Source: Bog-756 sp963703145
GTDB lineage: Bacteria > Actinomycetota > Acidimicrobiia > Acidimicrobiales > RAAP-2
DNA: 64,000 bases
Assembly (NCBI GenBank): GCA_963703145.1
Contig: OY969793.1
Span: forward strand, 620,001-684,000
Reading direction: 5' to 3'
Shown: positions 15,319 through 25,600 of the stretch, piece after piece
Position numbering within the stretch: position 1 is the first letter of the stretch
How the letters are laid out: each line of letters begins with the position of its first letter
Notes under the pieces: generated by a model
Told to the model about the DNA's origin: nothing
The model's input: only the letters and a program-made list of their open reading frames with translations
Databases searched by the model: none
Made by a program: the position numbers and the translations under genes

Positions 15319-16722
15319 TCAGTCCTCGTCGTCGAGGTCGTCGGGCGGCTCCACCGGCGGGAGGCCGAACCGGAACAGGGCTCCACCGCCCTCGGCGTGG
15401 TAGACGTCCACGCTCCCGCCCTCCTCCCTGGCCACCTGGGCCACGATGGCCAGTCCCAAGCCCGATCCGGGTCGCGCCCGGGCCCCCGGGGCGCGGTAGA
15501 AGCGGTCGAAGATGAAGTCGACATCGCTGTCGTCCACGCCGGGTCCGTGGTCCCGGACGAACAGGGTGCCCTCCGAGCAGGCCACCTCCACGACACCCTC
15601 GTCGGGGCTCCACTTGAGGGCGTTGTCGAGGAGGTTGTCCACCGCCCGCTCGATCCGGCTGGCCGAACCGGCCACCCAGCACGGTGCCACTCGCGCGTCG
15701 AACGTCACCCCCCGGCTGCGGCCGTGGGTGGTGGCGGCGTCCACCGCCTCCAGCACCAGTAGGTCGAGTCGGACAGGCCCGCGGGTGAGGTCGGGCTGCT
15801 CGCCGCGGGCCAGCTCCGAGAGGTCGCCCACCAGGGTCGTCAGCTCGTCCATCTGGGTCAGCACGTCGTTGATGAGCACCTCGCGCTCCTCGGGGGCCAG
15901 CTCCTCGAGCCGTCGGGCCACCTCCATGTTGGTTCGGAGACTGGTGAGGGGCGTCCTCAGCTCATGGGAGGCGTCGAGGACCAACTGGCGCTGGCTCTCC
16001 CGAGAGGTGTCGAGGGCGACCAGCAGGCGGTTGAAGGCCCGACGCAATCGGCCGAGCTCGTCGGGACCACCGGGGTCGAGCCGTCGGGAGACGTCGGTGG
16101 TCTCGGCCAGCTCTTCGACCGTGCCGGTCAGGCTGTTGAGGGGTCGAAGTACGGTCCGTCCCACGGCCAGTCCGAGCAGGATGGCGACGGTGATCCCGAT
16201 CAGGACGATCAGCCAGAGGGCGAAGGCCAGGTGGCGCAGTTCCTGGTTGACCCCGGTCAGTGAGGTGGTGAGCTGCACCGCGCCGCCGGCGGGCAGCTGG
16301 ACGAATGCGGTGCCGTTGTTGAAGACATACTCGGACGGTAGGGCGAAGATGATCTGGCGGACGTCGGTGCCCCGGGCCGTGGTCGAGAAGTAGTAGTTCG
16401 GGGCCCGTCCGAAGCTGTTGGCCGCAGATTTCGCCTGGTCCGTGACCTCCAGTGGGAGGGCGGTCGCCGAACTGTCGCCGGTCCCGGTGGCCCACACCAC
16501 CTGCTGGCAGGATCCCACCGGGGTACCGCAGCCGTTCTCGAGATCGGGATAGCTGCCGGCCCGTTGGCTGGTCAAGATGGCCGTCGCTGCCGCATTGAGG
16601 TTGACATCCACCGAGCCAATGAGCGAGTTGTAGGCCACCAGGTAGGTGGCCACCGAGCCGAGTACCACGACGACGAGCACGGCGGTGGTGGCGGCCAGCA
16701 CCAGACGGGCCCGAAACGTCAC
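15319..16722 (-). CDS. HAMP-domain sensor histidine kinase, MprB-like
   Basis: Membrane-bound sensor kinase of 467 aa. A first membrane segment lies near residues 7-30 and an extracytoplasmic sensor region of about 135 residues contains two Cys (65 and 72). A second membrane segment at about 166-190 is followed by HAMP to about 240. The phospho-acceptor motif ASHELRTPLTSL has His253. The ATP-binding domain shows the N box DNLLDNALKW, the G1 box DHGPGVD and the G2 box GSGLGLAIV. The C-terminal end is acidic. It follows the response regulator with a 29-bp gap, so the two form an operon. The stimulus is unknown. Confidence 0.93.
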   Translation of the reverse strand: MTFRARLVLAATTAVLVVVVLGSVATYLVAYNSLIGSVDVNLNAAATAILTSQRAGSYPDLENGCGTPVGSCQQVVWATGTGDSSATALPLEVTDQAKSAANSFGRAPNYYFSTTARGTDVRQIIFALPSEYVFNNGTAFVQLPAGGAVQLTTSLTGVNQELRHLAFALWLIVLIGITVAILLGLAVGRTVLRPLNSLTGTVEELAETTDVSRRLDPGGPDELGRLRRAFNRLLVALDTSRESQRQLVLDASHELRTPLTSLRTNMEVARRLEELAPEEREVLINDVLTQMDELTTLVGDLSELARGEQPDLTRGPVRLDLLVLEAVDAATTHGRSRGVTFDARVAPCWVAGSASRIERAVDNLLDNALKWSPDEGVVEVACSEGTLFVRDHGPGVDDSDVDFIFDRFYRAPGARARPGSGLGLAIVAQVAREEGGSVDVYHAEGGGALFRFGLPPVEPPDDLDDED

Positions 16723-16751
16723 GGTCGACCGCCTGGCGGTGCGGTCACGGC

Positions 16752-17423
16752 TTACGGCTCGCGCAGGACGTAGCCGACGCCTCGTGCCGTGTGGATCAGC
16801 CGGGGCTCATCACCGGCCTCGGTCTTGCGCCGCAGGTAGCCCACATAGACGGCCAGTGAGTTCGTGCCCGAGTCGAAGGTGTACCCCCACACCCGGTCGA
16901 GGATCAGCTCGCGGGTCAGCACCTGGCGGGGATGTCGCAGCAGCAACTCGAGGAGGTCGAACTCGATGCGCGTGAGCGAGAAGGGCCGCTCGCCGCGTTG
17001 GGCCTCACGCGTGATCGGGTCGAGGCTGAGATCGGCGAACTTGAGGAGTTCGGTGGAGTCCTCGGGACGCCGCCGCAGCAGGGCGCGCAGGCGGGCCAGC
17101 AGTTCGGCCAGGGCAAAGGGCTTGACCAGGTAGTCGTCGGCGCCGGCGTCGAGGCCCTGGACCCGGTCGTTGATGGCGTCCCGGGCGGTGAGCATGAGCA
17201 CCGGGGTGTCGTTCTCGGCTGCCCGCAGGCGCCGACAGACGTCGAGGCCGTCGATGGTGGGGAGCCCGATGTCGAGGATGACCGCATCGGGGGGCCGGAT
17301 GGCGATCTCCTCGAGCGCCAGAGGACCGTCGCCGGCCAGTGTCACCTCATAGCCCTCCAGCCGGAGTGCCCGGTTGAGGGCGCCGCTGACCGCCGGGTCG
17401 TCATCGACGACGAGTACTCGCAT
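16752..17423 (-). CDS. OmpR-family response regulator, MprA-like
   Basis: DNA-binding response regulator of 223 aa. The receiver domain has acidic pocket residues DDD at 7-9, phospho-acceptor Asp51, Thr79 and Lys101 (LVKPF). The winged-helix domain has RIEFDLLELLL and the C-terminal RGVGYVLREP typical of OmpR/PhoB members. It is first in the operon with the adjacent kinase. The ATG at 17423 follows a TAGGCT hexamer by 9 nt. Targets are not evident. Similarity to MprA/TrcR-like actinobacterial regulators is by pattern only. Confidence 0.95.
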   Translation of the reverse strand: MRVLVVDDDPAVSGALNRALRLEGYEVTLAGDGPLALEEIAIRPPDAVILDIGLPTIDGLDVCRRLRAAENDTPVLMLTARDAINDRVQGLDAGADDYLVKPFALAELLARLRALLRRRPEDSTELLKFADLSLDPITREAQRGERPFSLTRIEFDLLELLLRHPRQVLTRELILDRVWGYTFDSGTNSLAVYVGYLRRKTEAGDEPRLIHTARGVGYVLREP

Positions 17424-17533
17424 CGGGCCGGGAGCCTATCGGGGTCACCGCAGGTTGCCGTGGCAGCACGGCTCGAGATGAGGGGAACGGCCGGTGGGGG
17501 GCCGGGCAATCAACCGGGTGGCCGGCGATAGCC

Positions 17534-17539
17534 TAGGGT
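17534..17539 (+). promoter_or_regulatory. -10 element of the tRNA-Gln gene
   Basis: TAGGGT lies 27 nt upstream of the tRNA 5' end, a plausible -10 for a short pre-tRNA leader. No clear -35 is visible. Confidence 0.4.
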
Positions 17540-17566
17540 CGCCGCCGGGCACGTTGAGGCGGCCAT

Positions 17567-17639
17567 TCCGAGGTAGTTCAATTGGCAGAACGCTGGCCTT
17601 TGGAGCCAGATGTTGGAGGTTCGAGCCCTCCCCTCGGAG
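17567..17639 (+). tRNA. tRNA-Gln (anticodon TTG)
   Basis: A 73-nt cloverleaf. The acceptor stem TCCGAGG pairs with CCTCGGA. The D arm is GTTCAATTGGCAGAAC. The anticodon stem CTGGC/GCCAG holds the loop CTTTGGA with TTG at positions 34-36. The T arm GGAGG-TTCGAGC-CCTCC is complete. The discriminator base is G. CCA is not fully encoded (CCG follows). It decodes CAA glutamine codons and lies between the response regulator and typA. Confidence 0.95.
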
Positions 17640-17670
17640 CCGAGATCACCGGGCCCGGTGATCGGGCCGG

Positions 17671-19509
17671 TCAGTGCGAGGCTTTGCGGGCCCGGCTCCG
17701 CTGGCGTCCCCGGGTGGCGGCATCCAGGGTCACCTTCCGCAGCCGCACCGCACTGGGTGTGACCTCGACGCACTCGTCGTCGGTGATGAACTCGAGGGCC
17801 TGCTCCAGGGAGAGGAGGAGCGGGGGTGTGAGGCGGATGGCCTCGTCCGCGCTGGCCGACCGGATATTGGTCTGCTTCTTCTCTTTGGTCGGGTTGACAT
17901 CCATCTCCTCGTCGCGGGCGTTCTCGCCCACCACCATGCCCTCGTAGACCTCGGTGCCGGGCCCCACCAACAAGATGCCCCGCTCCTGCAGGCTCATCAG
18001 GGTGTAGCCGGTGGTCATGCCTCGGCGGTCGGCCACCATCGAGCCGTTCCGCTTGGTCTTGAGGTCCCCGTGCCAGGGCTCCCAGCCGTCGAAGACGTGG
18101 TGGAGCATGCCCGTGCCGCGGGTCTCGGTCATGAACTCGGTGCGGAACCCGACCAGGCCGCGGGCCGGGACCCGGTAGTCCATCCGGACCCATCCAGTCC
18201 CGTGGTTGACCATCTCGATGAGCGTCCCCTTGCGGAGCGCCATGAGCTGGGTGACCACCCCGAGGTAGTCGTCGGGCACGTCGATGGCCACCCGCTCCAT
18301 CGGCTCGTGGAGCTTGCCGTCGATCTCGCGGGTGACCACCTGGGGCTTGCCCACGGTGAGCTCGAAGCCCTCGCGACGCATGGTCTCGACCAGCACGGCG
18401 AGTTGGAGCTCGCCCCGACCCTGGACCTCCCACGTGTCGGGGCGCTCGGTCGTGCCCACCCGGAGGGAGACGTTGCCCACCAGCTCGGCCTCCAGCCGGC
18501 TGATGACCTGGCGGGCCGTCAGCTTCTTGCCGTCTGCTCCGGCGAGGGGCGACGTGTTGATGCCGATGGTCATCGACAGGCTGGGCTCATCGACGGTGAT
18601 CACCGGCAGCGGCCGGGGGTCGTCGGGATCGGCCAGCGTCTCGCCGATGGTGATCTCGGCCATGCCGGCCACCGCGGCGATCTCGCCCGGCCCTGCGGCC
18701 TCGGCGTCGACCCGGTCGAGGGCGTCGGTCACGTAGAGCTCAGTGATCTTGGCGCGCTCGATGGTCCCGTCCAGGCGGCACCAGGCCACCAGCTCTCCCT
18801 TGCGCAGCGTGCCATTGTGGACCCGGCAGATGGCCAGGCGGCCGAGGTAGGGGGAGGCATCGAGGTTCGAGACGATGGCCTGCAGCGGGGCGTCGGGGTC
18901 GTAGTGAGGGGCGGGGATCCGGTCGATGATGGCCTGGAACAGTGGCTCGAGGTCGGTGCCGACCACACCCTGCTCGGTGGCGGCCCAGCCCGCCCGGGCG
19001 TTGGAGAACAGGATCGGGAAGTCGATCTGGTGCTCATCGGCGTCGAGGTCCAAGAACAGCTCTTCGACCTCGTGGACCACCTCGTCGATGCGGGCGTCGG
19101 CCCGGTCGACCTTGTTGACCACCAAGATGACCGGCAGCCGGGCCTGGAGGGCCTTACGCAGCACGAACCGGGTTTGGGGGAGGGGGCCCTCGGAGGCGTC
19201 CACCAGCAACAGGACGCCGTCGACCATGGTCAGCCCCCGCTCGACCTCGCCGCCGAAGTCGGCGTGGCCGGGGGTGTCGATGATGTTGATCTTCACCCCG
19301 TTGTGGAGGACGGCGGTGTTCTTGGCCAGGATGGTGATGCCCTTCTCACGCTCCAGGTCGCCCGAGTCCATGACCCGCTCGTTGACCGATTCATTGGCCC
19401 GGAAGGCCCCGGACTGCCACAGCATGGCGTCCACCAGGGTGGTCTTCCCGTGGTCGACGTGGGCCACGATGGCCACGTTGCGAATGTCGTCTCGGGTCTG
19501 GTTAGGCAT
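17671..19509 (-). CDS. typA: Translational GTPase TypA/BipA
   Basis: Ribosome-binding GTPase of the EF-G superfamily involved in ribosome assembly and stress or cold adaptation; 612 aa, full length. G-domain motifs are AHVDHGKTTL (P-loop, residues 16-25), the switch-I segment with EKGITI, DTPGHADFGGE (G3) and NKVD (G4) near 129. The C-terminal BipA-specific part contains GRGELQLAVLVE and the basic tail RGRQRSRARK. The ATG at 19509 follows TAGCCT by 9 nt. The gene stands alone between the tRNA and the pilin cluster on the same strand. Confidence 0.97.
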   Translation of the reverse strand: MPNQTRDDIRNVAIVAHVDHGKTTLVDAMLWQSGAFRANESVNERVMDSGDLEREKGITILAKNTAVLHNGVKINIIDTPGHADFGGEVERGLTMVDGVLLLVDASEGPLPQTRFVLRKALQARLPVILVVNKVDRADARIDEVVHEVEELFLDLDADEHQIDFPILFSNARAGWAATEQGVVGTDLEPLFQAIIDRIPAPHYDPDAPLQAIVSNLDASPYLGRLAICRVHNGTLRKGELVAWCRLDGTIERAKITELYVTDALDRVDAEAAGPGEIAAVAGMAEITIGETLADPDDPRPLPVITVDEPSLSMTIGINTSPLAGADGKKLTARQVISRLEAELVGNVSLRVGTTERPDTWEVQGRGELQLAVLVETMRREGFELTVGKPQVVTREIDGKLHEPMERVAIDVPDDYLGVVTQLMALRKGTLIEMVNHGTGWVRMDYRVPARGLVGFRTEFMTETRGTGMLHHVFDGWEPWHGDLKTKRNGSMVADRRGMTTGYTLMSLQERGILLVGPGTEVYEGMVVGENARDEEMDVNPTKEKKQTNIRSASADEAIRLTPPLLLSLEQALEFITDDECVEVTPSAVRLRKVTLDAATRGRQRSRARKASH

Positions 19510-19610
19510 GGGCCTACCAGGCTACCTGCCGCCCGACCACCCTCCGACGGCGCCCAGGCAGCAGGCGGGGGCCACCGGCCGACCGTCAGGCCACCGGAGC
19601 TCGTGTCGGG

Positions 19611-21726
19611 TCAGGATGCGGCGACGCAGGTGGTCCAGGTGGACTGATTGAACGTGGGCTGGGTCGTGACCGGGGTGGCCTGGGCCGGCGGCATGGTCGG
19701 GCACTTGCCGGTGTAGCTCTCCGAGGACGAGGTGAGCGACCACGAGGGCGTGCCGGGTGTCAGGTAGTAGGGCGGCGAGTACAACGGGAGCCGCGGGTCC
19801 CACAGGTAGTGCTTGGAGTAGCCCGACACGATGCTGTTGCCGCTGAAGGTCCCGATCGCCCCTCGGGCGTCCTGCTGGATCGAGCCGTAGACGGTGAGGG
19901 TGCCCTCGTCCGAGGTCGAGTTGCCGATGTTGGCGTTGGCGATGCCGTAGTTGTTGACGATGAAGGACTGTTGGAGCCCCAGCAACGAGGCATCGATGAC
20001 CAGCCCGTAGCCGCCGGCCGGGTTGCCGCCCGACGTGCTGGGATCGCACAGCGGGGCCTTGATCGGGTTGGAGGATGAGCAGGTGGCCAGGATGTTGCCG
20101 CCGCTGCCGGGGCCGTCCACCGGGTGGCTGACCTCGACGTAGTTGTAGGCGATCAGGCCGAGCACGTCGTTGGTGGCCGACGTGGACGTGGCGTCGTTGT
20201 AGTTGCAGTTGCTCTGGGAGGCCGTCGTGGTGCTGAACGGAGAGGGACCCCAGGTGCAGTCGGCATAGGTGAGGGCGCCGTCGATGATCACGTTGTTGTT
20301 GGCCCCGATGGTGAGGTGGCCGGAGAGCGATGCCGCTCACGAAGGCGTCACCCTCGTTGTCGGGCGAACTGGTCTGGCCGTAGTAGCAGCCGCCGCACGA
20401 CGGGTCCGAGGAGCCCGACCCGATCGAGGTCTGGTTGTCGACGGTGATGGTCTTGGTGCAGTGGGTGCCGCAGCTCACCGTCTGCTGCACGCCGTCGAAG
20501 GGGTTGTTGCCGGAGTTGTTGTTGCCCCCCTGCATGACGAACAGCACCCCGTTGGCCGGCAGGGACACCTTGGTGGTGCCGTCGGTCGGGCACGTGTTGG
20601 TGTTGCTCGAGAAGTTGAGGGTGTCGTTGGCCCCCGTGGAGCTGGTGCCTGGGCTGAGCACCGTCATCTGGTTTCCGTACAGGGTCACGGTGGTCGGGCC
20701 CACGTAGTAGCAGCCGTTGACCTGGGCGTAGTTGGCCAGCTGGGAGTTGTCGGTGGGGATGGGTTCGTAGTTGTTGGCCCCGAACGAGCTCGTCGAGGCG
20801 TCGTAGGTACCGATGTCCTGGTTGCTGCCGTGGTTGGCGAGGTAGCAGTTGTTGGTGGAGGTGACCGGGTTGGGACTCGGGGCCGAGCCGTGGGTGCTGT
20901 CCAGCGGGTCGACGAACTGGCAGTAGGGGTCAGCGGTGGTCACGGCGTAGTTCGAGCCGAAGTTGGGGTTGCCGTCCACGTAGATCGAGTCGTTGGTGAA
21001 CACCGGACCGGTGATCGAGTCGGAGGCCGCGAAGTACACCGGCGTGCAGCTGCCCGATCCGGAGTAGGCGCTCGGGGGTGCCCAGTAGTACTGGCAGCCG
21101 GTCACCGTGCCGGTGGCCTCGTAGTTGGCCCACCACACGTTGTCGAGGAAGCCGTTGGCCGGGGTGAACTTCGCCACGGTCGAGTAGTAGACGTCCTTGC
21201 CCGGGAAGCCGGCCGCGCCCACGATTTGGACGTCGAGGTAGTCGAGCGCCTTGGTGGTCGGGTCGATGACCTGCTGGGGGTTGTCGAACTTGTAGTACTC
21301 GGGGATCACGCCGTTGCCGACATCGGTCCCGGGCACCTGGCTCCAACTCTGGTAGTTGATGCCCGCGCACTGAGCTGAGGCGTTGGCCGCCCCCACATTG
21401 GTGGTGGTGTTGCAGGCGGCCAAGTAGGGGTTGGCATTGATGAGGTTCTGATAGGCGTTCACGCCGGAGGCCAGGGCCCGGTAGGCAAACCGTTGGATGG
21501 AGGCCTGCTTCAGGGTCGGGTCGTTGTTGGCGATGGAGTTGACCAGCACGCCACCCACGGTGGTGAGCGCCACGGTGAGGGCGATCACCAGGATGAGGGC
21601 GGCCTGGCCCAGCTCGCCGGCCGTGGTGCGCCGGCGGCGGAGCCAGCCCCGCTGGACGTGACGGACCGGCGACCGCCGTGGCCGAGAGATGGTGCTGCTT
21701 GGTGGTGTGGGCATGGGCGTTGGCAT
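19611..21726 (-). CDS. PilX-like minor pilin, second module (one frame change)
   Basis: Exported protein of about 705 aa, last gene of the six-gene pilin cluster. After a basic N-terminus (RRSPVRHVQRGWLRRRRT) comes a single hydrophobic helix, GELGQAALILVIALTVALTT, then a very long Asn/Ser/Thr/Gly-rich extracellular part with many Cys pairs. The N-terminal layout matches PilX-type proteins rather than classical pilins, because Glu at +5 is absent. One base is missing near 20330, where SGIAL should run into SGHLTIGANNN; the frames then join to the stop at 19611. The ATG at 21726 lies 7 bp after the preceding gene. The role in a pilus tip complex is inferred. Confidence 0.75.
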
Positions 21727-21733
21727 GGTTGAC

Positions 21734-22627
21734 CTATCCGACCAGGGGGCTGTAGAGGTACGAGGCGGACGAGAGCCGGTAGACGGTGAAGGAGTTCTCC
21801 TGGATGGGGCTGCCCTGGACCTGGACTTCGAGGTCCACGCCGACACTCTGGACGTTGTCGGCGTCGCAGTTGGCCGACGTGGGTGTGGCCGGAGGGGCAG
21901 GACTCGGTGCAGCACAGGTGCTGAAGGTCGGGAGGATGCCCGTGGTGGCACTGGGCGTTCCGCCGTCACCGGGCACGTAGGCGGTGGAGTACGGATCGAG
22001 GGTGTTGTAGGTGAAGATCGGCTTTCCGCTGTCGGGCAGCGGCGTGGTCAGGGCTCTGTTCGCACCGTTGACGACGTTGGGGATGGAGACCAGCTCGATC
22101 CCGTTCGTCGACCAGGTGCAGGTCGATGCCGAGGTCACAGAGAACGGGCAACCCGAGACGGCGGAATATTGGTGACCGTGAAGATCGACGTGTAGAACTT
22201 GCACGTCGAGCACTTGGTGGGGGTGCCCTCGGACATGACGATCTTGGCCGGTCCGTTGCGAGCTTCCGACATTGGCGTAGAACGTGGTCGAGTAGGTGCC
22301 GAGGCTCCCGGGCAGGAAGGCCGGGACCGGCACGCCCGTGGCCGGCGTGGGTGCCGGTTCGACCTCACTGCGGATCAGTCGCTGGATCACGATGGAGCTG
22401 GGCAGGAGCTCATCGGTGGCGCTGTAGGACGAGATGACCGTGTTGCCCGCGCTGAGGTACGTGGTGATGGCGGTCCCGGCGATGGTCATCAGGACCAGCA
22501 GGGCGGCAAAGGCCACGAGCAGTTCGACCAGCGTCAGCCCGTGGTCGTCGCGGTGGCGGCGACGCATCGACGCCTGGAACTGGTTGCAGCGTCGGAGGAG
22601 CAACGAGGAGCGGTTGGACGTGGACAT
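21734..22627 (-). CDS. PilW-like prepilin, second module (two compensating frame changes)
   Basis: Prepilin of about 297 aa. The leader is basic (RRRHRDDHG). The processing site G/LTLVE with Glu at +5 is followed by a 25-residue hydrophobic helix (LLVAFAALLVLMTIAGTAIT), the class III signal cut by prepilin peptidase. A segment of about 30 codons (roughly 22175-22270) reads correctly only in another frame (NGPAKIVMSEGTPTKCST), so two single-base errors cancel out. The ATG overlaps the stop of the upstream gene (TGATG), giving translational coupling. Assigned PilW-like by order and size, between PilV-like and PilX-like genes. Confidence 0.75.
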   Translation of the reverse strand: MSTSNRSSLLLRRCNQFQASMRRRHRDDHGLTLVELLVAFAALLVLMTIAGTAITTYLSAGNTVISSYSATDELLPSSIVIQRLIRSEVEPAPTPATGVPVPAFLPGSLGTYSTTFYANVGSSQRTGQDRHVRGHPHQVLDVQVLHVDLHGHQYSAVSGCPFSVTSASTCTWSTNGIELVSIPNVVNGANRALTTPLPDSGKPIFTYNTLDPYSTAYVPGDGGTPSATTGILPTFSTCAAPSPAPPATPTSANCDADNVQSVGVDLEVQVQGSPIQENSFTVYRLSSASYLYSPLVG

Positions 22628-25600
22628 CAGGCACTCACCGTGACCGGGTTGGGGAGGACCGCCGATGCCGCACCGACCGTCACCGATCCACCGGCCACCG
22701 TCACGCTGCCCGAGGAGGTCGAACTGCCATTGATGTAGAGGTTGTAGGTGCCGTAGGGGACCTCGGTCCGGCTGAGTCCGTCGGCACCGGCGGTCTGCAG
22801 CGTGTAGGTGTCGGTGCCGCACCCGTTGGCATTGGCGGGGACCTTGATGGTCAGGGTCGCCCCGACGTAGGGGGTGCCGGCGTTGGCGCCCGACTGATGG
22901 TTCACCTGGAGGGCGAGTAGGCCGAGGGGGATGGTGGGAGAGGGCATCCCCGAGGTGAGCCCGGAGATGCCGCCGGGGATGGTGGTGGCCTGAGAGATGT
23001 TGTAGCTGTTCTGCTCGGCCAGGCAGTCACCCGCCCACAGGGGATAGCCCCCCGGGAAGGGATAGAGCGTCGGAAGCTGGGTCACATTCGTCGAGGCGCC
23101 GGCAGTCACGACATTGACCAGGTTGGTGGGTGACAGGCCGGAGTTGTTGGTCTCGATCGGAACGCCGGTCGTGGTGTAGCCGGACAGGCCCGAAGGGGTC
23201 TGGTCAGACCAGGAACCGGTCGGGCCTCCGGTGGTCGAGGTGATCACCGCGCCGGTGGCCGACGAGCCCACGGCGGCACAGGTGGTGGTAGCCGCCGAGT
23301 TGCAGTCGATGTCGTCGAAGTAGAGCGGGACGTCGACGGCCGGAAGGCTGATCGTGGTCCAGGTGCTGGCGTCCGAGGTGGACAGCAAGAAGCCCTGCGG
23401 CGTTCCAACCGTGCTCGTTCCCGAGGCCATCAGCAGGCACGAGGTGGCACCGGGGCAGACCACCTGGGTGGGCGTGGCGATGGTCCCACCGCTGCTCGTG
23501 ACGGAGTCCTTGGCCCAGGTGTCCGCGCTGGTCGCCGTGGCGTTCACCGTCCCGGTAAAGATTTCGGGGGTGGTGCCCGAGGTGCCGATGGCGATGCACG
23601 CGGTCGCCGACGGGCAGGCGATCTGGGTCAGCGAGGGAACGGTCGCACCGCTGTCGAGGGGGAACTCGGCGGCCAGTGGACCGGCCGGTGTGCCGTAGAG
23701 GACAAGGGCGCCGGTCTTGGCGCTCGAGGTGCCATTGCCGATGACGAGGCACTTGGTGGTCAGCGGGCAGATGATCTGGGTGAGCGAGGTGAGCGTCGTT
23801 CCGGGCTCGGTGTCGGCCGTCCAGGCGACGGACCCGGCCAGACCGCCGCCCCCGGCCACACCGGAGAGCACGATGGGCGAGGCGGTGGTTGCCGAGCCCA
23901 CCTTGCCGGTGCCGATGGCCATGCAGGACGTCGCCGTCGGGCACAACACCTGGGTCAAGGTGGTGAGGGTGAATCCGGTGGCGGTTCCGGCCGCCCAGGT
24001 CCCCGTTCCCGAGGGACCGGTGACGATGATGGGTGCCCCGCCGCTGGCCGTGGTCCCGATGGCCGCGCACCCGGTGGCGGTCGCTGGGCACACCAGGCTG
24101 GTGAGCGACGTGGTGGCGTTGGTCAGGGTGTCCTGGGTCCACGTGTCGCCGCCGCCGCTGATGGTCCCGCTCAGTACCACGCCGGCGCCGCTGGCCGAGG
24201 TGCCGATGGCCACACACTGGCTCGATGTCGGGCACACCACCTGGTTGAGGGCGGCTCCGGATCCGGCTGGGATGGCGGCGCCCGAGTCAGCCGAGATGGC
24301 ATGCGAGGCGCCGGTCGGGCTGCTCAGGATGACGGCCCCACTGGGGCCGAATCCGACGCCGATGCACGCGGTGGTGCCGGCACACGCCAGAGACTCGACC
24401 CGGGTCACCGAGGCGGGCAGCGTTGCACTGCTCCAGGTTCCCCCGTTGGCCCAGTTGACCACGGCGGTGCCCGAGGCATTCTCGCCGGAGGAGATACAGG
24501 TGATCTGTCCCGCTCCCGGGCACGACACGCCGTCCTCGGTGGCGGTCGAGGAGGGGTAGGTGAGATTGACGGTGCTGGCCTGGTCGAATCCCGGGTAGTC
24601 ACCGTGGAGGGCGGTCTGGACTTTGGTCACCGCACCGATGGCCACGGTGACCGACGGGAGGGGGACGGTGGCCGGCTGGGGCTCGCTGGTGGGCGGGGAC
24701 CACACGTGACCCGTCACCGTCCCGGTGGCGTTGGCCACGAACGAGGGGCTGCCATACGTCGTGCCGCTGGGAAAGCCGTTGGAGGGTTGTCCCACCGCGA
24801 CCGTGTAGGTCCCCGGCTGCACCTGGGCGAACACGCAGCCGTAGGAGTCGGGGTAGAGGACGGGGAGGTTCTGGGTTCCGGCGATCGTCACCGGGATGGC
24901 CTGGACCCGTGAGCTCCACGCCGCACTGGGTGACTGGGTGTCGTAGGCCGTGGAGTCGCCCGACATCTGGAGGGCGATGAAGCCCAGGGTCTGGATGCCG
25001 GCCGGTGGGTAGTTGAGCAGGATGCTGTCCTGCACGTTGTTGGCGTCAGCGTTCGGCCCCCACGAGACGGACATGGTCAGCTTCAGGAGCTGGGGGGTTC
25101 CGGCCGTGCACAGGTCCGGGGTGCCGCCGGCACCGCTGTTCTGGGCTGTGGCCCAGGAGTACTTGGCCTTCAGTGTGTAGGACGTCCCTCCCCGGGTCTC
25201 GGTGGGGGTGACGATCGTCGACTGGGTGATGGGGTCGTTGGCACTCGAGCTCATCACGCCGGTGGAGGAACTGCACGGGGAGCTGGCGCACGTCAGTACG
25301 TTGCCGGAGATCGAGGAGTAGGACACCGAGGTGGTGACCAGCGTCGAGGTGCCGGTGGTGACGACGACCGTCTGGGGAACTCCCCCCGTGACCGGCTGCA
25401 GGTTGCTCGCCGAGGTGACGGTGATGGACGACACGGCGCTGAGGGCCTTGCCCACCGAGGTGCCGGCCGCGGTCGTCGTGGCCGTCGACGGCGCCGGCCC
25501 CTGGGGATAGTTCTGGGTGTCGACGACGACTTCCCCGTAGGCGTTGACCGGGGGTGTGGTGTTGGAGAGGATCTCGACCCAGCGCTCGGCGATGGACGTG

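Noticed and set aside
17674..19647. Plus-strand open frame of 657 codons
   Set aside because: Antisense of typA. High GC keeps stop codons rare on the opposite strand; the product is Gly/His/Asp-rich and has no motifs.
22175..22270. Separate small gene inside the second PilW-like gene
   Set aside because: The alternate-frame segment joins exactly to the flanking pilin sequence on both sides, so two compensating one-base errors are simpler.
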